A stretch of DNA of 64,000 bases from Mesorhizobium escarrei (GTDB lineage: Bacteria > Pseudomonadota > Alphaproteobacteria > Rhizobiales > Rhizobiaceae), in NCBI RefSeq assembly GCF_935825525.1, contig NZ_CAKXZT010000168.1:16453-80452 (forward strand), given 5' to 3'. The translations under genes and the position numbers were made by a program. The stretch's first letter is position 1. Each line of letters starts with the position of its first letter. Of the stretch, positions 24,926 through 33,772 are shown in pieces. Under the pieces are notes generated by a model. That model was not told the origin of the DNA. It saw only the letters and a program-made list of their open reading frames with translations, and made no database searches.

Positions 24926-25902
24926 AAGACTGGCGCTACTGGCTTGCCGAACAACGCGGAACGCTGCTGGCGTTCGGCATCTTCATCGTGATGTTTACGA
25001 TCTACACCTCGAACCATCCGGCCGGCTTTACCGCCAACGTCGTGCAGACGGCCTCGAACAAGGGTGTGCTGCTCGCCTTCGTCGCCATGGCGCAGACGCT
25101 GGTGGTGATCACCGCCGGTATCGACCTTTCCGTCGGCATGATCTTTCTGCTGACCAATTGCCTGGCCTCATGGCTGGTCATCGGCACCGGCATCGAAACC
25201 GCGTTCGGCGTCGTCGCGGTGCTCGGCACCGGGCTGCTGTGCGGGGCGATCAACGGCGCCATCGTCATCTACGGAAGGCTGCAGCCGATCGTCACCACCA
25301 TCGCCACCGGCGCGGTATATTTCGGCATCGCCCTGCTGCTTCGGCCGTTCCCGGGCGGCTCGGTCAACGAGGATCTGGCCGACGCCCTGACCGGGCGGCT
25401 GTTCGGCGTGGTGCCGGCGAGCCTGGTGGCGCTGCTGGCCGTCGTGCTCGTCGTCTGGGTGCCGTTCAGCCGGTCGGTGCTCGGCCGTGCGGCCTATGCT
25501 GCGGGATCGTCGGAAATGGCGGCCTACATGTCCGGCGTGCCGATCCGCCGCGGCAAGTTCGCCGCCTATGCGCTGGCCGGCCTGCTGGCCGCGATCGGCG
25601 GGCTGTTCCTGACCTTCTTCACCTATACCGGCGAGGCGGCCTATGCCAGCGGCAATGCCTATACGCTGTTCTCGATCGCTGCCGTGGTGCTTGGCGGCGT
25701 CTCGCTGTTCGGCGGCAAGGGCAGCGCCATCGGCGCGATCTTCGGCGCGCTCGCCTTCCGCACCATCGGCGACCTGCTCTTCGTCTTCGATTTCGATCCG
25801 CTCTGGCAGCCGCTGTTCCAGGGCGTCATCCTGCTGATCGCCGTCAGCCTCGGCGCCTTCGCCCTGTTCAGGGTTCGCAACCGGCTGGAGTGGTTCCTGT
25901 GA
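24922..25902 (+). CDS. Sugar ABC transporter permease 1
   Basis: This 326-residue inner-membrane protein of the RbsC family has VVITAGIDLSVGMIFLL near residue 65 and AAGSSEMAAYMSGVPI, then GGVSLFGGKGS. It begins with GTG overlapping the ATPase stop and ends overlapping the second permease. It shares limited sequence with permease 2, so the two likely form a heterodimeric channel. Confidence 0.92.
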   Translation: MKDWRYWLAEQRGTLLAFGIFIVMFTIYTSNHPAGFTANVVQTASNKGVLLAFVAMAQTLVVITAGIDLSVGMIFLLTNCLASWLVIGTGIETAFGVVAVLGTGLLCGAINGAIVIYGRLQPIVTTIATGAVYFGIALLLRPFPGGSVNEDLADALTGRLFGVVPASLVALLAVVLVVWVPFSRSVLGRAAYAAGSSEMAAYMSGVPIRRGKFAAYALAGLLAAIGGLFLTFFTYTGEAAYASGNAYTLFSIAAVVLGGVSLFGGKGSAIGAIFGALAFRTIGDLLFVFDFDPLWQPLFQGVILLIAVSLGAFALFRVRNRLEWFL

Positions 25903-26885
25903 GCGAAACGACCATCGGCGGCATCGCCGGCCGCATGCCGAAATTCATTCGCCGCGCCGATCCGGCGGTGCTGACCGCCTTTGCCTGCATCGTGCTGCTG
26001 CTGTTTGTCGGCAGCCTCTATTCGCGCAGCTTCCTGTCGCCGGAATATCTGCTGCAGCAGCTCAAAGTGGCCTCGTTTCTCGGCGTCATCGCCACCGGCA
26101 TGATGCTGGTCATCCTGCTCGGCCAGATCGACCTGTCGGTGCCATGGTCGGTGGCGGCGGGCGCGATGATGGCCTGTGCGGCCGCCGCCTACGGCCCGCT
26201 CGGCGTGGCGCTGGCGATTCCGTTCGGCATTTTGTGCGGTGTCGCGATCGGCATCGTCAACGGCATCGGCGTTGCTTATCTGCGCATTCCCTCGATGATC
26301 ATCACGCTCGCCACCAATGCCGTCGCCCAAGGGCTGATGGTGGTCTATACAGGCGGCTTCTCGCCGCAGGATTCGGCGACCCGGGCGATGCGCTTTCTGG
26401 CGACCGGCATTGCCATTCCGGGCGTGCCCAATGCGGTCGTCATCTGGGCGCTGATCGGTGCTGCGATGGTTTTCGTGCTGACCCGCACCGGCTTCGGCCG
26501 CACGGTCTACGGCATCGGCAACCGCGAGCGCGCCGCCTACCTCTCCGGCATCGACACGCGGCGCGTGGTGCTGATCGCCTTCGCCGTTTCCGGCGGGCTC
26601 TCCGCCTTTGGCGGCGTGCTTCTGGCCGGCTATGCCTCCAAGGCGGCCCAGTCGATGGGCGACGCCTATCTCCTGCCGTCGATCGCTGCGGTGGTGCTTG
26701 GCGGCACCTCGATTCTCGGCGGCCGCGGCTCCTATCTCGGCACGGTCGCGGGCGTTATCCTGATCACACTTTTGCAATCCATTCTTTCCGTCATGCAGAT
26801 GCCGGAGGCGGGGCGGCAGATCATCTATGGCGTCGTCATCGTCGCCATGCTCCTGCTTTACGGCCGCGCGCCGGCCAGCCGCTAA
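25899..26885 (+). CDS. Sugar ABC transporter permease 2
   Basis: This 328-residue RbsC-family permease has VILLGQIDLSVPWSVAAG, GIGNRERAAYLSGID and GGTSILGGRGSYLG. It starts at a GTG overlapping the permease 1 stop (GTGA); the 673-residue frame that extends back to 24864 is an out-of-frame reading of the previous gene. Two RbsC-type permeases in one operon are less usual than one; E. coli-type systems have a single one. Confidence 0.9.
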   Translation: MSETTIGGIAGRMPKFIRRADPAVLTAFACIVLLLFVGSLYSRSFLSPEYLLQQLKVASFLGVIATGMMLVILLGQIDLSVPWSVAAGAMMACAAAAYGPLGVALAIPFGILCGVAIGIVNGIGVAYLRIPSMIITLATNAVAQGLMVVYTGGFSPQDSATRAMRFLATGIAIPGVPNAVVIWALIGAAMVFVLTRTGFGRTVYGIGNRERAAYLSGIDTRRVVLIAFAVSGGLSAFGGVLLAGYASKAAQSMGDAYLLPSIAAVVLGGTSILGGRGSYLGTVAGVILITLLQSILSVMQMPEAGRQIIYGVVIVAMLLLYGRAPASR

Positions 26886-26914
26886 TCCGCATCGTGGACG
26901 AAAAGATAGCAAAA

Positions 26915-27442
26915 ATGCAGAGCGATCGCATTCGGCCCGCACCGGCCCTCGTGGTGATGGGCGTCGCCGGCTGTGGCAAGTCGGCTGTCGGCGAAGCGCT
27001 GGCGGCGGAATTGGGCGCTGTCTTCGTCGAGGGCGACAGGTTGCATCCACCGGAAAACGTCGCACGCATGGCAAGCGGTGAGCCGCTGACCGACGCATTG
27101 CGCGAAGGCTGGCTCGACGCGATCGGCCGGCGCATTGCCGGATCGGTCGGCGATGGGCAAGCCGTCGTCGCCGCCTGCTCGGCGCTGAAGCGCAGCTACC
27201 GCGAGCGTCTGCGCGGTTTTTGCCAGGACATCGTTTTCCTCTATCTGGAAATCGATCCCGCGACCGCAAAGCAGCGTGTCGGCTCCCGCCGGGGCCATTT
27301 CATGCCGGCAAGCCTGGTCGACAGCCAGTTCGCCACGCTCGAAGCGCCGGCAGCCGACGAGAATGCATTGACGCTCGATGCAACGCGCCCGATCGCCGAC
27401 ATTGTCGCCGACGTCTTGGGCCTGTTTGAGGCGAATTCATGA
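26915..27442 (+). CDS. gntK: Gluconokinase
   Basis: This 175-residue kinase has the P-loop MGVAGCGKS, then DRLHPPENVARMASGEPLTD and ACSALKRSYRE, the standard signature blocks of gluconokinases (EC 2.7.1.12), and the family's usual length. It phosphorylates gluconate to 6-phosphogluconate for the Entner-Doudoroff pathway. The ATG at 26915 has a modest AAAAGA upstream; a GTG at 26894 is the alternative. It ends the LacI-controlled transport operon, which indicates uptake of gluconate or a related compound. Confidence 0.93.
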   Translation: MQSDRIRPAPALVVMGVAGCGKSAVGEALAAELGAVFVEGDRLHPPENVARMASGEPLTDALREGWLDAIGRRIAGSVGDGQAVVAACSALKRSYRERLRGFCQDIVFLYLEIDPATAKQRVGSRRGHFMPASLVDSQFATLEAPAADENALTLDATRPIADIVADVLGLFEANS

Positions 27443-27480
27443 GCGGATGGCTGGCGCGGATCCGCCTCAGCGGCGCCTGA

Positions 27481-27930
27481 TCAGATCTGCGACGTCAGCT
27501 CGACTGGAAAATCGTCATTGTCGGCGTCGCGCATGGCGGCGAGGCTGCGATTGTCCAGCACCTCGGCGATCGCCTGGCGCACCTCCAGCATCATGTTCCG
27601 GACCTGGCATGTCGCCTCGTCGCAGTCCTCGCAGCGCTGATATTGGGTGCGGCTGGCGCAAGGGATCGGCGCCAGCGGCCCGTCGAGGACGCGCACGACA
27701 TGGCCGATCTTGATCTCCGAGGCCGGGCGGGCGAGGCGATAGCCGCCTTCCTTGCCCTTGCGGCTCTGGACGAAGCCGGCATTGCGCAATTCGCCCAGAA
27801 TGGCATCCAGGAATTTCTTCGGGATGTTGTTGGCGACCGCAATGTCGTTGACGAACGCCAGCTGGCCGACCGGCAAGCCTGACAGATGCACGAGGGCCTT
27901 GAGGCCGTATTTGCCTTTTTTGGTAAGCAT
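27481..27930 (-). CDS. Rrf2-family regulator (CymR-like)
   Basis: This 149-residue regulator begins MLTKKGKYGLKALVHLS, has the winged helix IPKKFLDAILGELRNAGFVQSR, and three clustered Cys in a CEDCDEATC segment that may hold an Fe-S cluster or sense redox or sulfur state. Rrf2 proteins of this type often control cysteine and sulfate genes. It lies next to the sulfate transport genes on the same strand and is a good candidate for their regulator. Confidence 0.9.
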   Translation of the reverse strand: MLTKKGKYGLKALVHLSGLPVGQLAFVNDIAVANNIPKKFLDAILGELRNAGFVQSRKGKEGGYRLARPASEIKIGHVVRVLDGPLAPIPCASRTQYQRCEDCDEATCQVRNMMLEVRQAIAEVLDNRSLAAMRDADNDDFPVELTSQI

Positions 27931-28135
27931 GCCCGATTCAGTTCATGAAACCCCAACCGCCCGCATCTGGCGGTTGTTTGTGTGCAAATCATGACGTTTT
28001 GGTCGCGCGATGCAGTTTCGCGAAACAAGCCGTCCGATGGTACAGTAGGCACAAACACGTTGATTCTTCGTGACGTTTTGGACGGCGCGCTGGGAACGTG
28101 CGGGAAATCACCTGTCCGGAGCGTAAAAACGAAGA

Positions 28136-28157
28136 AAGCCGGCAAAAGCCGGCCTTC
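28136..28157 (-). terminator. Terminator of the second sulfate-binding protein gene
   Basis: On the minus strand AAGGCCGGC-TTTT-GCCGGCTT forms a strong stem-loop followed by TCTTCGTTTTT. It lies 26 bases after the stop at 28183. The rest of 27931-28135 holds the leader of the Rrf2 gene with a small CCGCC...GGCGG hairpin and no gene. Confidence 0.85.
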
Positions 28158-28182
28158 TTATCCAGTTCGAAGATCGCTTGCT

Positions 28183-29169
28183 TCAGCGGCTGCCATAGGT
28201 CTGGTCGAGCAGACCGCCGGCTGCGAAATGCTCGGCCTGGATCTTGTCCCAGCCGCCGAAGACATCCTCCACCGTCAGCAGCCGGACATCGGGGAACTCG
28301 GCCTTGTATTTGGCGGCGACCGCCGCGTCGCGGGCTCGCAGGCCGTTGCGGGCGGCGATGTCCTGGCCCTGCGGCGTGTAGAGGAAGTCGAGATAGGTCT
28401 TGGCGAGGTCACGCGTGCCATGCTCGTCGGCGACCGTGTCGACGATCGCCACCGGAAACTCCGCCAGCAGGCTGACCGAAGGCGTCACCTGCTCGAACTT
28501 GTCATCGCCATACTCCCTGCGGACGCCGCGCGTTTCCGACTCGAAGGTGATCAGCACGTCGCCGATCTCACGCTGCACGAAGGTGGTGGTGGCGGCGCGC
28601 CCGCCTGAGTCGAAGATCGGCACGTTGTTGAACAGCTTGGTGACGAATTCCTTCACCTTGGCGTCGTCGCCCTTGAAGGCCTCCTTGGCGTAGGCGGTGG
28701 CCGCGAGATAGGTGTAGCGCGCATTGCCCGACGTTTTCGGGTTGGGGAAGATCACCTGGACGTCGTCGCGCACGAGATCGTTCCAATCCTTGATGTTCTT
28801 TGGATTGCCGGCGCGCACCAGGAAAGACGGCAGCGAATAGAAAGGCGAGGCGTTGGCGGGGAAGTCCTTTTGCCAGTCGGCGGAGACAAGACCCTTCGAA
28901 ACCAGGAAATCGATATCGAGGACCTGGTTGAAGGTGACGACATCGGCGCCGAGGCCTTCGGCGATGGCACGCGCCTGCGCCGACGTCCCGGCATGCGACT
29001 GGTCGACGGTCACGCCGGGATGCTCGGCGACGAAGGCCTTGTTTATCTGCGCAAACAATTCGCGGCCGACATCATAGGACGCGTTCAGCAATTTGTCGGC
29101 CGACCACGCTTGGGAGGATGCGAGGAACAGGCCGGCCAATGTGGCGACGCCAAGCAAAAATCGCTTCAT
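28183..29169 (-). CDS. Sulfate/thiosulfate ABC transporter binding protein (second copy)
   Basis: This 328-residue protein has a signal peptide (MKRFLLGVATLAGLFLASSQAWSA) and the sulfate-binding family motifs LLNASYDVGRELF, DQSHAGTSAQARAI and FPNPKTSGNARYTYL. It is a diverged paralogue of the protein at 32744 and lies outside the main operon, separated from it by the vapB region and on its own transcript. It could share the CysTWA core or bind thiosulfate or another oxyanion. Confidence 0.92.
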   Translation of the reverse strand: MKRFLLGVATLAGLFLASSQAWSADKLLNASYDVGRELFAQINKAFVAEHPGVTVDQSHAGTSAQARAIAEGLGADVVTFNQVLDIDFLVSKGLVSADWQKDFPANASPFYSLPSFLVRAGNPKNIKDWNDLVRDDVQVIFPNPKTSGNARYTYLAATAYAKEAFKGDDAKVKEFVTKLFNNVPIFDSGGRAATTTFVQREIGDVLITFESETRGVRREYGDDKFEQVTPSVSLLAEFPVAIVDTVADEHGTRDLAKTYLDFLYTPQGQDIAARNGLRARDAAVAAKYKAEFPDVRLLTVEDVFGGWDKIQAEHFAAGGLLDQTYGSR

Positions 29170-29387
29170 GAAACAGAACTCCAATGCACTTATTGCCGAA
29201 GCATAGCGGCAAGGCATGATGGGCGACGAGACACGTAGGACAGCTTCGCCACGTCACCGCTAGAAAAATGTTCCCATTCCGGGCCGTCGTTAGGATTTTC
29301 TTTCACGCAGAGTCTTTAGGGACACCTGGGCAGCGGTCCCTATCCGTTGGCAAGACGATTGTATCGCGACTCTGTTTGGCATCTACA

Positions 29388-29399
29388 TTGCATATACAA
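29388..29399. promoter_or_regulatory. Candidate VapB operator
   Basis: TTGCATATACAA is a near-perfect palindrome (one mismatched pair) just before the AGGAG ribosome-binding site of vapB. AbrB-like antitoxins usually repress their own promoter through such short AT-rich palindromes. Confidence 0.45.
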
Positions 29400-29412
29400 A
29401 GGAGCCATTGCC

Positions 29413-29685
29413 GTGCCCCAGCACCGCCATTCCAAAACGCCACCAAAAGAGGCGAAGCTGTTCCGCAACAATTGCAGCCAAGCGGTGCGCATTCCTGTCG
29501 AGTTCGATCTTCCAGGCGAAAAGGTCTTGATCAGCCGTGAAGGCGATCGCTTGGTCATCGAGCCGGTCCGCAAACCTGGCCTGTCGGCGCTGCTCGCGCA
29601 ATGGGCGCAAGAGCCGCCGCTCGGTCCCGAGGAAGACATCCCCAAGATCGACGATATGCCTGTCAAATCCGAGAAATTATTTTAA
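29413..29685 (+). CDS. vapB: VapB-type antitoxin (AbrB/SpoVT fold)
   Basis: This 90-residue protein has the swapped-hairpin AbrB domain: AKLFRNNCSQAVRIPVEFDLPG then KVLISREGDRLVIEPV, the classic VapB pattern. The C-terminal half (PGLSALLAQWAQEPPLGPEEDIP) matches the toxin-binding region. The GTG start at 29413 lies 9 bases after AGGAG. Its toxin gene directly downstream is wrecked (29685-29859), so it is now an orphan antitoxin unless it neutralises a VapC elsewhere. Confidence 0.88.
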   Translation: MPQHRHSKTPPKEAKLFRNNCSQAVRIPVEFDLPGEKVLISREGDRLVIEPVRKPGLSALLAQWAQEPPLGPEEDIPKIDDMPVKSEKLF

Positions 29686-29859
29686 TACGGTTCACGCTGG
29701 ACACCGACATTATCAGCGACATGGTCCGAAACCCGGCGGGGCAGGGCCACCATTGGCCAAAACGGCCTTTTTATTGCTGCCCACGCCTACGCACTGGGCA
29801 CGACCCTGGTGAGCGCCAACCGGATCAAAGGCCTGAAGGTCGAGAACTGGCTGGCGTAG
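29685..29859 (+). pseudogene. vapC: vapC toxin remnant with internal deletion
   Basis: Directly after the vapB stop a frame reads RFTLDTDIISDMVRNPAGQ, the N-terminus of VapC with the first catalytic Asp, but with ATA where the start codon should be. After about 20 residues the homology jumps, in another frame (from 29752), to IGQN-GLFIAAHAYALG and NRIKGLKVENWLA, the C-terminal end of VapC. About 70-80 central residues, including the other acidic PIN-domain residues, are missing. The gene cannot make active toxin. Confidence 0.82.
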
Positions 29860-29873
29860 CGCCCGATAGAGGA

Positions 29874-30914
29874 TCAAGCAGCCGGAAAAAGCTTCCAGCG
29901 TCGCGGCCTGAACGCCACGCGGCTTTTTTGCGCCGCCGGATGGTCGACCGGCAGCTCGATCTCGACCCGCTGGCGATCGCCGCCGATTTCGAGCTCGACC
30001 CGTCTGGTGCCGGCGACGCGGCGGCTGGCGGCGACCGTGCCGGCGATGCAGCCATTGCATTCGTCCACCAGGTCGACATCGTGCGGGCGGAAGAACAGCG
30101 TTGCTTCGCCTCGCGGTGCCTGCGGCGCGGACAGCCCGATCGGGCGGTCGGCGATCCAGACCTGGCCGTCCTCGACCTTGACGGGAAGCGCGCTCGATTC
30201 ACCGATGAAGCCGTAGACGAAGGGCGAGTTCGGCGTGTCGTAGATTTCGTCGGCGGTGCCGACCTGCTCGATGCTGCCCTGGCTCATCACCACGACGCGG
30301 TCGGCAAGCTCGAGCGCTTCTTCCTGGTCATGGGTGACAAAGACCGTGGTGTGGCCGGTGGCGTCGTGGATGTCGCGCAGCCAGCGGCGCAATTCGCGGC
30401 GGACCTGGGCGTCGAGCGCGCCGAACGGCTCGTCGAGCAAAAGCACGGCCGGTTCGATCGCCATCGCGCGGGCAAGCGCCACGCGCTGGCGCTGGCCGCC
30501 CGAAAGCTGCGCCGGATAGCGCTTTTCCAAGCCGGAAAGCTGGACGAGGTCGAGAAGCTCTGAAGCCCGGCGGCGGATTTCCTGCGCCGACGGCCGTGAC
30601 GGCCCGTGCCGAACTTTTAAGCCGAAGCCGATATTGTCGGCGACCGTCATATGGCGAAACAGCGCATAATGCTGGAAAACGAAGCCGACATTGCGCTCCT
30701 GGATCGATTTTTGCGACGCATCCTCCTCGCCAAAGAAGATCCTTCCTTTCGTCGGCCGCTCCAGCCCGGCGATCAGCCTGAGCAGCGTCGTCTTGCCGGA
30801 GCCGGAAGGCCCGAGCAGCGCGATCAGTTCGCCGGACTTGATGTCGAGCGAAACGTCGTGGAGGGCCGGAAACCGCTCAAACTCCTTGCGCACGTTGGCA
30901 ACGCGAACTTCCAT
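29874..30914 (-). CDS. cysA: Sulfate/thiosulfate ABC transporter ATPase CysA
   Basis: This 346-residue ATPase has Walker A GPSGSGKTT, the signature LSGGQRQRVALARA, Walker B LLLDEPFGALD and the H-loop FVTHDQEEA, followed by the C-terminal TOBE-like domain of sulfate importers (ATLFFRPHDVDL). It powers sulfate uptake with CysT and CysW. ATG 30914 is preferred over the TTG one codon upstream. A palindromic element lies between it and cysW. Confidence 0.94.
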   Translation of the reverse strand: MEVRVANVRKEFERFPALHDVSLDIKSGELIALLGPSGSGKTTLLRLIAGLERPTKGRIFFGEEDASQKSIQERNVGFVFQHYALFRHMTVADNIGFGLKVRHGPSRPSAQEIRRRASELLDLVQLSGLEKRYPAQLSGGQRQRVALARAMAIEPAVLLLDEPFGALDAQVRRELRRWLRDIHDATGHTTVFVTHDQEEALELADRVVVMSQGSIEQVGTADEIYDTPNSPFVYGFIGESSALPVKVEDGQVWIADRPIGLSAPQAPRGEATLFFRPHDVDLVDECNGCIAGTVAASRRVAGTRRVELEIGGDRQRVEIELPVDHPAAQKSRVAFRPRRWKLFPAA

Positions 30915-30935
30915 CAACCGTCCCTTTTTTGTCGA

Positions 30936-30982
30936 TGCATGTAGTTATCCCAAAACCGCTGCGCACTTTTGGGCGACATGCA
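30936..30982. repeat. 47-bp palindromic element (copy 1) between cysW and cysA
   Basis: TGCATGT at one end pairs with ACATGCA at the other, and an inner CCCAAAA pairs with TTTTGGG. A second copy at 52206-52252 differs at three positions, two of which form a compensating base pair. The element abuts the cysW stop codon. Confidence 0.85.
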
Positions 30983-31867
30983 TTAGTGTCCGCGCGTCGC
31001 GGCGAGCTCGGCGCCGTAGCGCATCTCGAGAAGTGTTTTCAAGACCAGCGTGACGAGCGCCAGGCCCGCAAGCAGTGAAGCGACGGCGAAGGCGGCTGCG
31101 GCATTGTACTCGTTATAGAGGATTTCGACATGCAGCGGCATGGTGTTGGTCAGTCCGCGTATGTGGCCCGACACGACGGAGACCGCGCCGAACTCGCCCA
31201 TGGCGCGGGCATTGCACAGCAGCACGCCGTAGAGCAGCCCCCATTTGACGTTGGGCAGCGTTACGTACCAGAAAGCCTGCCAGCCATTGGCGCCGAGCGA
31301 CAGCGCTGCCTCCTCGTCACCATTGCCCTGTTCCTGCATCAAGGGGATCAGTTCGCGGGCGACGAAGGGGAAGGTGACGAAGATGGTAGCGAGCACGATG
31401 CCCGGCACGGCAAACAGGATGACGATGCCATGCGCCTTCAGCCAGGCACCGAACAGGCCCTGCGCGCCGAACAACAGCACATAGACCAGGCCGGAAATGA
31501 CCGGCGAGACCGAAAACGGCAGGTCGATGAGCGTGGTAAGGAAGGCCTTGCCCTTGAACTCGAACTTGGCGATGGCCCAAGCGGCGGAGATGCCGAAGAC
31601 GACGTTGAGTGGCACCGAGATCGCCGCCACCAGCAGTGTCAGATGGATCGCCGAGCGCGTGTCTGGGTTGGTCAGCGCCTCGGTGTAAGCGCTGAGGCCC
31701 TTTGCGAAGGCTTCGTTGAAGACGACGATCAGCGGCAAGAGCAGGAAAATGCCGAGGAAGGCAAAGGTCACGATCATCAGCACGGCTTTCGCCGGGCGGC
31801 TTTCGGTCACTGCCGCCGACTGGCTTTCGTGGTGCGGTGCGTAGGATTTGATCTCCGGATCAGCCAT
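30983..31867 (-). CDS. cysW: Sulfate ABC transporter permease CysW
   Basis: This 294-residue permease has about six membrane segments and the EAA-like loop (EEAALSLGANGWQAFWYVTLP) that contacts CysA. The YTEALTNPDTRSAIHLTLL and NARAMGEFGAVSVVSGHI blocks are typical of CysW. Its start overlaps the cysT end by 8 bases, so the two are coupled. Confidence 0.94.
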   Translation of the reverse strand: MADPEIKSYAPHHESQSAAVTESRPAKAVLMIVTFAFLGIFLLLPLIVVFNEAFAKGLSAYTEALTNPDTRSAIHLTLLVAAISVPLNVVFGISAAWAIAKFEFKGKAFLTTLIDLPFSVSPVISGLVYVLLFGAQGLFGAWLKAHGIVILFAVPGIVLATIFVTFPFVARELIPLMQEQGNGDEEAALSLGANGWQAFWYVTLPNVKWGLLYGVLLCNARAMGEFGAVSVVSGHIRGLTNTMPLHVEILYNEYNAAAAFAVASLLAGLALVTLVLKTLLEMRYGAELAATRGH

Positions 31868-32711
31868 AGCGCTTGCGGCTCCACGTCTGCACCAGATTGA
31901 TGACCAGCAGCATCACGAACGACAAAGCGAGCATGATTGCCGCGATCGCGGTCGCTGCCGCATAATTATATTCCTCCAGCCGGATGACGATCAGAAGCGG
32001 CGCGATCTCGGATTTGTAGGGCAGATTGCCGGCGATGAAAATGACGGAGCCGTACTCGCCGACACCGCGTGCGAAAGCCAACGCGAAACCCGTGACGATC
32101 GCGGGCGCCAGGCCCGGAAGCAGAACCCGGGCGATGGTCTGGAAGCGATTGGCGCCGAGCGTCGCGGCCACTTCCTCCACCTCCTTGTCGATCTCCTCCA
32201 TGATCGGCTGGACAGTGCGCACGACGAAGGGCAGGCCGATGAAGATCAGCGCTATAACGATGCCGAGCGGCGTGTAGGCGACCTTGATGCCGAGCGGCGC
32301 CAGCAGGCTGCCGAGCCAGCCATTCGGCGCGTAGAGCGTGGTCAGCGCGATGCCGGCCACCGCCGTCGGCAGTGCGAAGGGCAGGTCGACCATGGCATCC
32401 ACGATGCGGCGGCCAGGAAAGTTGTAGCGCACCAGCACCCAGGCGACGATCGTGCCGAAGACGACATTGACGGAAGCGGCAATAAAGGCCGTGCCGAAGC
32501 TGATTTCAAGCGCATTGACGGTGCGGCGGTCGGTGGCGATCGCCCAGAAATCGGCCCAGCCGAGCGCGGCCGATCGCCAGATCAGCCCCGACAGGGGAAT
32601 GAGAATGATGAGCGTGAGGTAGGCAAGCGAGAAGCCGAGCGTCAATCCGAAACCCGGAATGACGCTCGGCTGTCTGAACCGCCACCCCGCCTTGGCGGGT
32701 GCTGTGGTCAT
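31860..32711 (-). CDS. cysT: Sulfate ABC transporter permease CysT
   Basis: This 283-residue inner-membrane permease has the PSVIPGFGLTLGFSLAYL first segment, the DLPFALPTAVAGIALTTLY block, and an EAA-like loop (EVEEVAATLGANRFQTIARV). It forms the translocation channel with CysW. It follows the binding protein gene by 32 bases in the operon. Confidence 0.94.
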   Translation of the reverse strand: MTTAPAKAGWRFRQPSVIPGFGLTLGFSLAYLTLIILIPLSGLIWRSAALGWADFWAIATDRRTVNALEISFGTAFIAASVNVVFGTIVAWVLVRYNFPGRRIVDAMVDLPFALPTAVAGIALTTLYAPNGWLGSLLAPLGIKVAYTPLGIVIALIFIGLPFVVRTVQPIMEEIDKEVEEVAATLGANRFQTIARVLLPGLAPAIVTGFALAFARGVGEYGSVIFIAGNLPYKSEIAPLLIVIRLEEYNYAAATAIAAIMLALSFVMLLVINLVQTWSRKRYG

Positions 32712-32743
32712 ATCGTCCTGATCTAGAGTCTAGCTAACTGGGT

Positions 32744-33772
32744 CTACTGGGCCGGCTTGTAGATCTGGTCGAATATACCACCGTCGCCGAAATGGTAAGG
32801 CTGTGCTTTCTTCCAACCGCCAAAAAGCGGATCGTCGATGGTGATCAGCTTGATCTCCGGCAGTTTGGCGAGGTCCTCCGCCGGTACCAAATCCGGCTTC
32901 GACGGGCGATAGTGGTTCTTGGCGATCAGCGTCTGGCCTTCCTTGGAGTAGAGGTAGCTCAGATAGGCTTCGGCGACTTTTCGCGTGCCCTTGGCATCGA
33001 CATTGGCATCGACCACGGCGACCGGCGGCTCAGCCAGGATCGAGGTCGGCGGGTAGACGATATCGAAATTGTCGGCGCCGAATTCGTCGAGCGCCAGATA
33101 GGCCTCGTTCTCCCAGGCCAGCAGCACATCGCCCAAGCCTTTTTGCGCGAAGGTCACGGTCGCACCGCGCGCACCGGTATCGAGCACTGGAACATGCGCG
33201 TAGAGATTGCCGACGAATTCCTTCGTCTTGGCGTCGTCGCCGCCATCCTTGGCGTTGGCATAGGCCCAGGCGGCGAGATAGTTCCAGCGTGCGCCGCCCG
33301 AAGTCTTGGGGTTCGGCGTGATCACCTGGACGTCGTCCTTGACCAGATCGCCCCAGTCCTTGATGCCTTTCGGATTGCCCTTGCGGACGAGGAAGACGAT
33401 GGTCGAGGTGTAGGGCGCCGAATTGTTCTCGAATTTGGTCCGCCAGTCGGGATTGATCTTCTTCGATTTCTCGACGATGGCGTTGATGTCGCCTTCGAGC
33501 GCCAGCGTCACCACGTCGGCGTCGAGGCCGTCGATCACGGCGCGGGCCTGCGCGCCCGACCCGCCATGTGACTGCTGGACGGTTACCGTCTCACCGGTCT
33601 CGGCCTTCCAGTGGGCGGCAAAAGCCTCGTCGAATTGCTTGTAAAGTTCACGCGTCGGGTCATACGACACGTTGAGGATGGTGGTATCGGCAAACGCGAA
33701 ACCGAGCGTGCCGAACTGGACAGATGTGGCGACCAGTGCGCCGAGCAGTTTCCTGAAATGAGGATTGGTCAT
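32744..33772 (-). CDS. Sulfate-binding protein, first gene of the sulfate operon
   Basis: This 342-residue periplasmic protein has an N-terminal signal (FRKLLGALVATSVQFGTLGFAFA) and the family motifs ILNVSYDPTRELYKQF, QQSHGGSGAQARAVIDGL and TPNPKTSGGARWNYL. It delivers sulfate to CysTWA. The ATG at 33772 follows GGAGGCAG. Whether it is Sbp or a thiosulfate-preferring CysP cannot be told from sequence alone. Confidence 0.93.
   Translation of the reverse strand: MTNPHFRKLLGALVATSVQFGTLGFAFADTTILNVSYDPTRELYKQFDEAFAAHWKAETGETVTVQQSHGGSGAQARAVIDGLDADVVTLALEGDINAIVEKSKKINPDWRTKFENNSAPYTSTIVFLVRKGNPKGIKDWGDLVKDDVQVITPNPKTSGGARWNYLAAWAYANAKDGGDDAKTKEFVGNLYAHVPVLDTGARGATVTFAQKGLGDVLLAWENEAYLALDEFGADNFDIVYPPTSILAEPPVAVVDANVDAKGTRKVAEAYLSYLYSKEGQTLIAKNHYRPSKPDLVPAEDLAKLPEIKLITIDDPLFGGWKKAQPYHFGDGGIFDQIYKPAQ

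Noticed and set aside
24864..25898. Long N-terminal extension of permease 2
   Set aside because: It reads permease 1 out of frame and is Arg-rich; the GTG at 25899 overlapping the previous stop explains the gene.
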